Source of the DNA: Girardinichthys multiradiatus
Lineage: Eukaryota; Chordata; Actinopteri; Cyprinodontiformes; Goodeidae
Direction of reading: 5' to 3'
Assembly (NCBI RefSeq): GCF_021462225.1
Contig: NC_061812.1
Coordinates: forward strand, 41,771,363-41,835,362
DNA length: 64,000 nt
Every line of letters begins with the position of its first letter. The stretch's first letter is position 1. The notes under the pieces were generated by a model. The model ran no database searches, was not told where the DNA came from, and saw only the letters and a list, made by a program, of their open reading frames with translations. A program made the translations under genes and the position numbers. Shown here piece after piece: positions 61,836-64,000 of the stretch.

Positions 61836-62063
61836 ATGGAAGAGCTTTTAAGTAAAACAAAACATTTTCTGAATTATAAAGCACTACACATTCTCTACTG
61901 TTCCCTGATTTTACCACATCTCAATTACTGTGTAGAAATTTTGGGTAACACCTACGGGACTTCACTCCCACCGTTACGCATGCTCCAGAAAAGAGCCATT
62001 AGGATGGTTCATAAAGTCAGTTATCACAATCACACTAATCAAATATTCATTAACACTTGCTTC
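61836..62063 (+). pseudogene. LINE reverse transcriptase C-terminal fragment
   Basis: YKALHILYCSLILPHLNYC, VEILGNTYGTSLPPL and MLQKRAIRMV are the conserved post-RT region of non-LTR elements. The fragment ends abruptly where a Tc1 arm begins. Confidence 0.8.
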
Positions 62064-62233
62064 TAAAACAAGACATGTTTCAGTTGTTTCACACTTTTTT
62101 GTTCACTATATAATTCCACATGTGTTAATTCATAGTTTTGATGCCTTCAGTGTGAATCTACAATTTTCATAGTCATGAAAATAAAGAAAACTCTTTGACT
62201 GAGAAGGTGTGTTCAAACTGTTGGTCAGCACTG
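62064..62233 (-). mobile_element. Tc1 terminal arm (MARKKELSKE family)
   Basis: CAGTTGTTTCACACTTTTTTG through TTTGATGCCTTCAGTG to GGTCAGCACTG, then TA. It is the inverse of the arm at 63891-64000. There is no transposase with it. Confidence 0.78.
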
Positions 62234-62259
62234 TATATATATATATATATATATATATA
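62234..62259. repeat. (TA)n microsatellite between two Tc1 ends
   Basis: 13 uninterrupted TA units joining the ends of two different Tc1-like elements. Confidence 0.95.
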
Positions 62260-62643
62260 CACTCATCAAAAAAATTAAGGGAACACTTAAACAACACAAT
62301 ATAACTCCAAGTAAATCAAACTTCTGTGAAATCAAACTGTCCACTTAGGAAGCAACACCGATTGACAATCAATTTCACATGATGTTGTGCAAATGGAATA
62401 GACAACAGGTGGAAATCTTAGGCGATTAGCAAGACACTCAATAAAGGAGTGGTTCTGCAGGTGGGGACCACAGACCACTTCTCAGTTCCTATGCTTTCTG
62501 GCTGATGTTTTGGTCACTTTTGAATGTTGGTGGTGCTTTCACACTCGTGGTAGCATGAAACAGACTCTACAACCCACACAAGGGGCTCAGGTAGTGCAGC
62601 TCATCCAGGATGGCACATCAATGCGAGCTGTGGCAAGGTTTGC

Positions 62644-63259
62644 TGTTGTCGGAGTTATTCCCAGAAACTCCTGCGTGCTCGTTTGTTTTGGTAAAGCTAA
62701 GACATCCTATACTGTTACTAATAAAAACAAAGTAATAAAAGAGAACACGGAGACTGCGCAGCTTTTAGATGCCTGTACAGGGAGAAGCTCGTCCGAATAC
62801 TTCTGAAACCTCTTCCCAGGACAGCAGTTTTTATTCAAAAGCAAGGCGTGTACATTAAAAACATACATTTTAATCGAGTTTCGGTTGACTGTCTGATTTC
62901 ATATCCGGAGCGGTCTGGCACTCTGACATTCAGCTGACTTTTCAGCACTTCCTGTTTTTCCACTTTTGACCTTTATCTACAGACATATGCAGAAATCTTA
63001 CACATACAGAAATATCTTCTGTTGTAAGGCAGAAATCTTACAGACACATACACAAATATCTTCTTGTTGTAAGGCAGAAATCTTACAGACACATACAGAA
63101 ATATCTTCTGTTGTAAGGCAGAAATCTTACAGACACATACACAGAGAAGCCTGCTAGCAGGCCTCTAAGTTGCACAATACATTTTATTTCACACATTATT
63201 AAACATACTTGAGCATAGCAATACAGATCCTATAAGCATAGCATGAATATTTTCCAACA
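62644..63259. mobile_element. LTR-like insert replacing the transposase core
   Basis: 616 bp bordered by TGTTG and CAACA. No target duplication is visible because host transposon sequence is deleted at the borders. It contains the tandem repeat at 62985-63140. Confidence 0.5.
62985..63140. repeat. about 45-bp tandem repeat, 3.5 units
   Basis: The unit GCAGAAATCTTACAGACAC, then ATACA, AAATATCTTCT, TGTTGTAAG, is repeated with small indels. Confidence 0.9.
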
Positions 63260-63405
63260 CTGGAGTTGGCGGATGCTTTAGTCCAGGTCTGGGAGGAGAT
63301 CCCTCAGGAGACCATCCACCGTCTCATCAGGAGCATACCCAGGTGTTGTAGGGAGGTCATACAGGCACGTGGAGGCCACACACAATACAGAGCCTCATTT
63401 TGACT
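63258..63405 (+). pseudogene. Tc1 transposase C-terminal remnant
   Basis: ELADALVQVWEEIPQE and LIRSIPRCCREVIQARGG are readable from 63266 on, the end of the transposase of this family. Confidence 0.7.
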
Positions 63406-63648
63406 TGTTTTAAGGACATTACATCAAAGTTGGATCAGCCTGTAGTGTGTTTTTCTACTTTAATTTGTGTGTGACTCCAAATCCAGGCCTCCATTGGTTA
63501 ATAAGTTTGATTTCCATTGATGATTTTTGTGTTATTTTGTTGTCAGCACATTCAACTTTGTACAGAGCAAAGTATTCAATGAGAATATTTCAATCATTCA
63601 GATGTAGGATGTGTTATTTGAGTGTTCCATTTATTGTTTTGAGCTCAA

Positions 63649-63890
<242 letters not shown>

Positions 63891-64000
63891 CAGACCAAAT
63901 GTTTGGACACACCTTCTCATTCAAAGAGTTTTCTTTATTTTCATGACTATGAATATTGTAGCTTCACACTGAAGGCATCAAAAATATGAATTAACACATG
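63891..64000 (+). mobile_element. Tc1 terminal arm running off the window
   Basis: CAGACCAAATGTTTGGACAC preceded by TA, then TTTTCATGACTATGAATATTG and GAAGGCATCAAAAATATG. Same family as 33399-34725; it continues beyond position 64000. Confidence 0.8.

Noticed and set aside
62985..63140. CRISPR-like array
   Set aside because: The repeats are contiguous tandem units with no unique spacers, in a vertebrate genome.

Overview
This is a repeat-dense window of vertebrate DNA, almost certainly from a ray-finned (teleost) fish. The evidence is long AT-rich introns, many Tc1/mariner copies of fish-type families, tRNA-headed SINEs, fish-type LINE 3' ends, hAT and LTR elements, and one multi-exon vertebrate receptor gene. 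Nothing resembles prokaryotic gene organisation.

Only one host gene is supported. Eighteen exons on the + strand (6544-20076) join in a single open frame of 909 codons plus stop. They encode the end of a Sema domain, a PSI domain, IPT/TIG repeats, one transmembrane helix, a juxtamembrane segment with a DYR motif, a complete tyrosine kinase and a tail with two YxxL docking tyrosines. This is a MET-family receptor. Its PSI and juxtamembrane segments resemble RON (MST1R) more than MET, so I call it mst1r. The first, probably large, Sema exon(s) lie upstream of position 1. Most of its longer introns contain Tc1 remnants.

The rest is mobile DNA. At 1-6.5 kb there are three near full-length, frameshifted Tc1-like elements. 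At 10-24 kb there are degenerate Tc1 copies, an L2-type LINE tail and a SINE. At 24.8-29.5 kb two copies of a poly(A)-tailed, strand-asymmetric retroelement sit in opposite orientation, each between direct repeats of 72-78 bp. At 31.9-39.4 kb there are further Tc1 elements, some abutting or nested. At 41.0-48.9 kb a young, internally degenerate endogenous retrovirus lies on the minus strand (LTRs about 99.5% identical, tRNA-His-type primer site, polypurine tract), bracketed by two copies of an unrelated LTR-like repeat. At 49.7-60.6 kb there are a TIR element, SINEs, a hAT element with an 8-bp duplication and a BED-finger remnant, two probable solo LTRs and a Tc1 copy. At 61.8-64 kb Tc1 ends abut long (TA)n tracts and one element carries an LTR-like insert.

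No autonomous element is intact: every transposase or retroviral reading frame seen is broken. The most unusual features are the long direct repeats around the twin retroelements, the LTR arrangement around the retrovirus, and a transposase deletion shared by two separate Tc1 copies.
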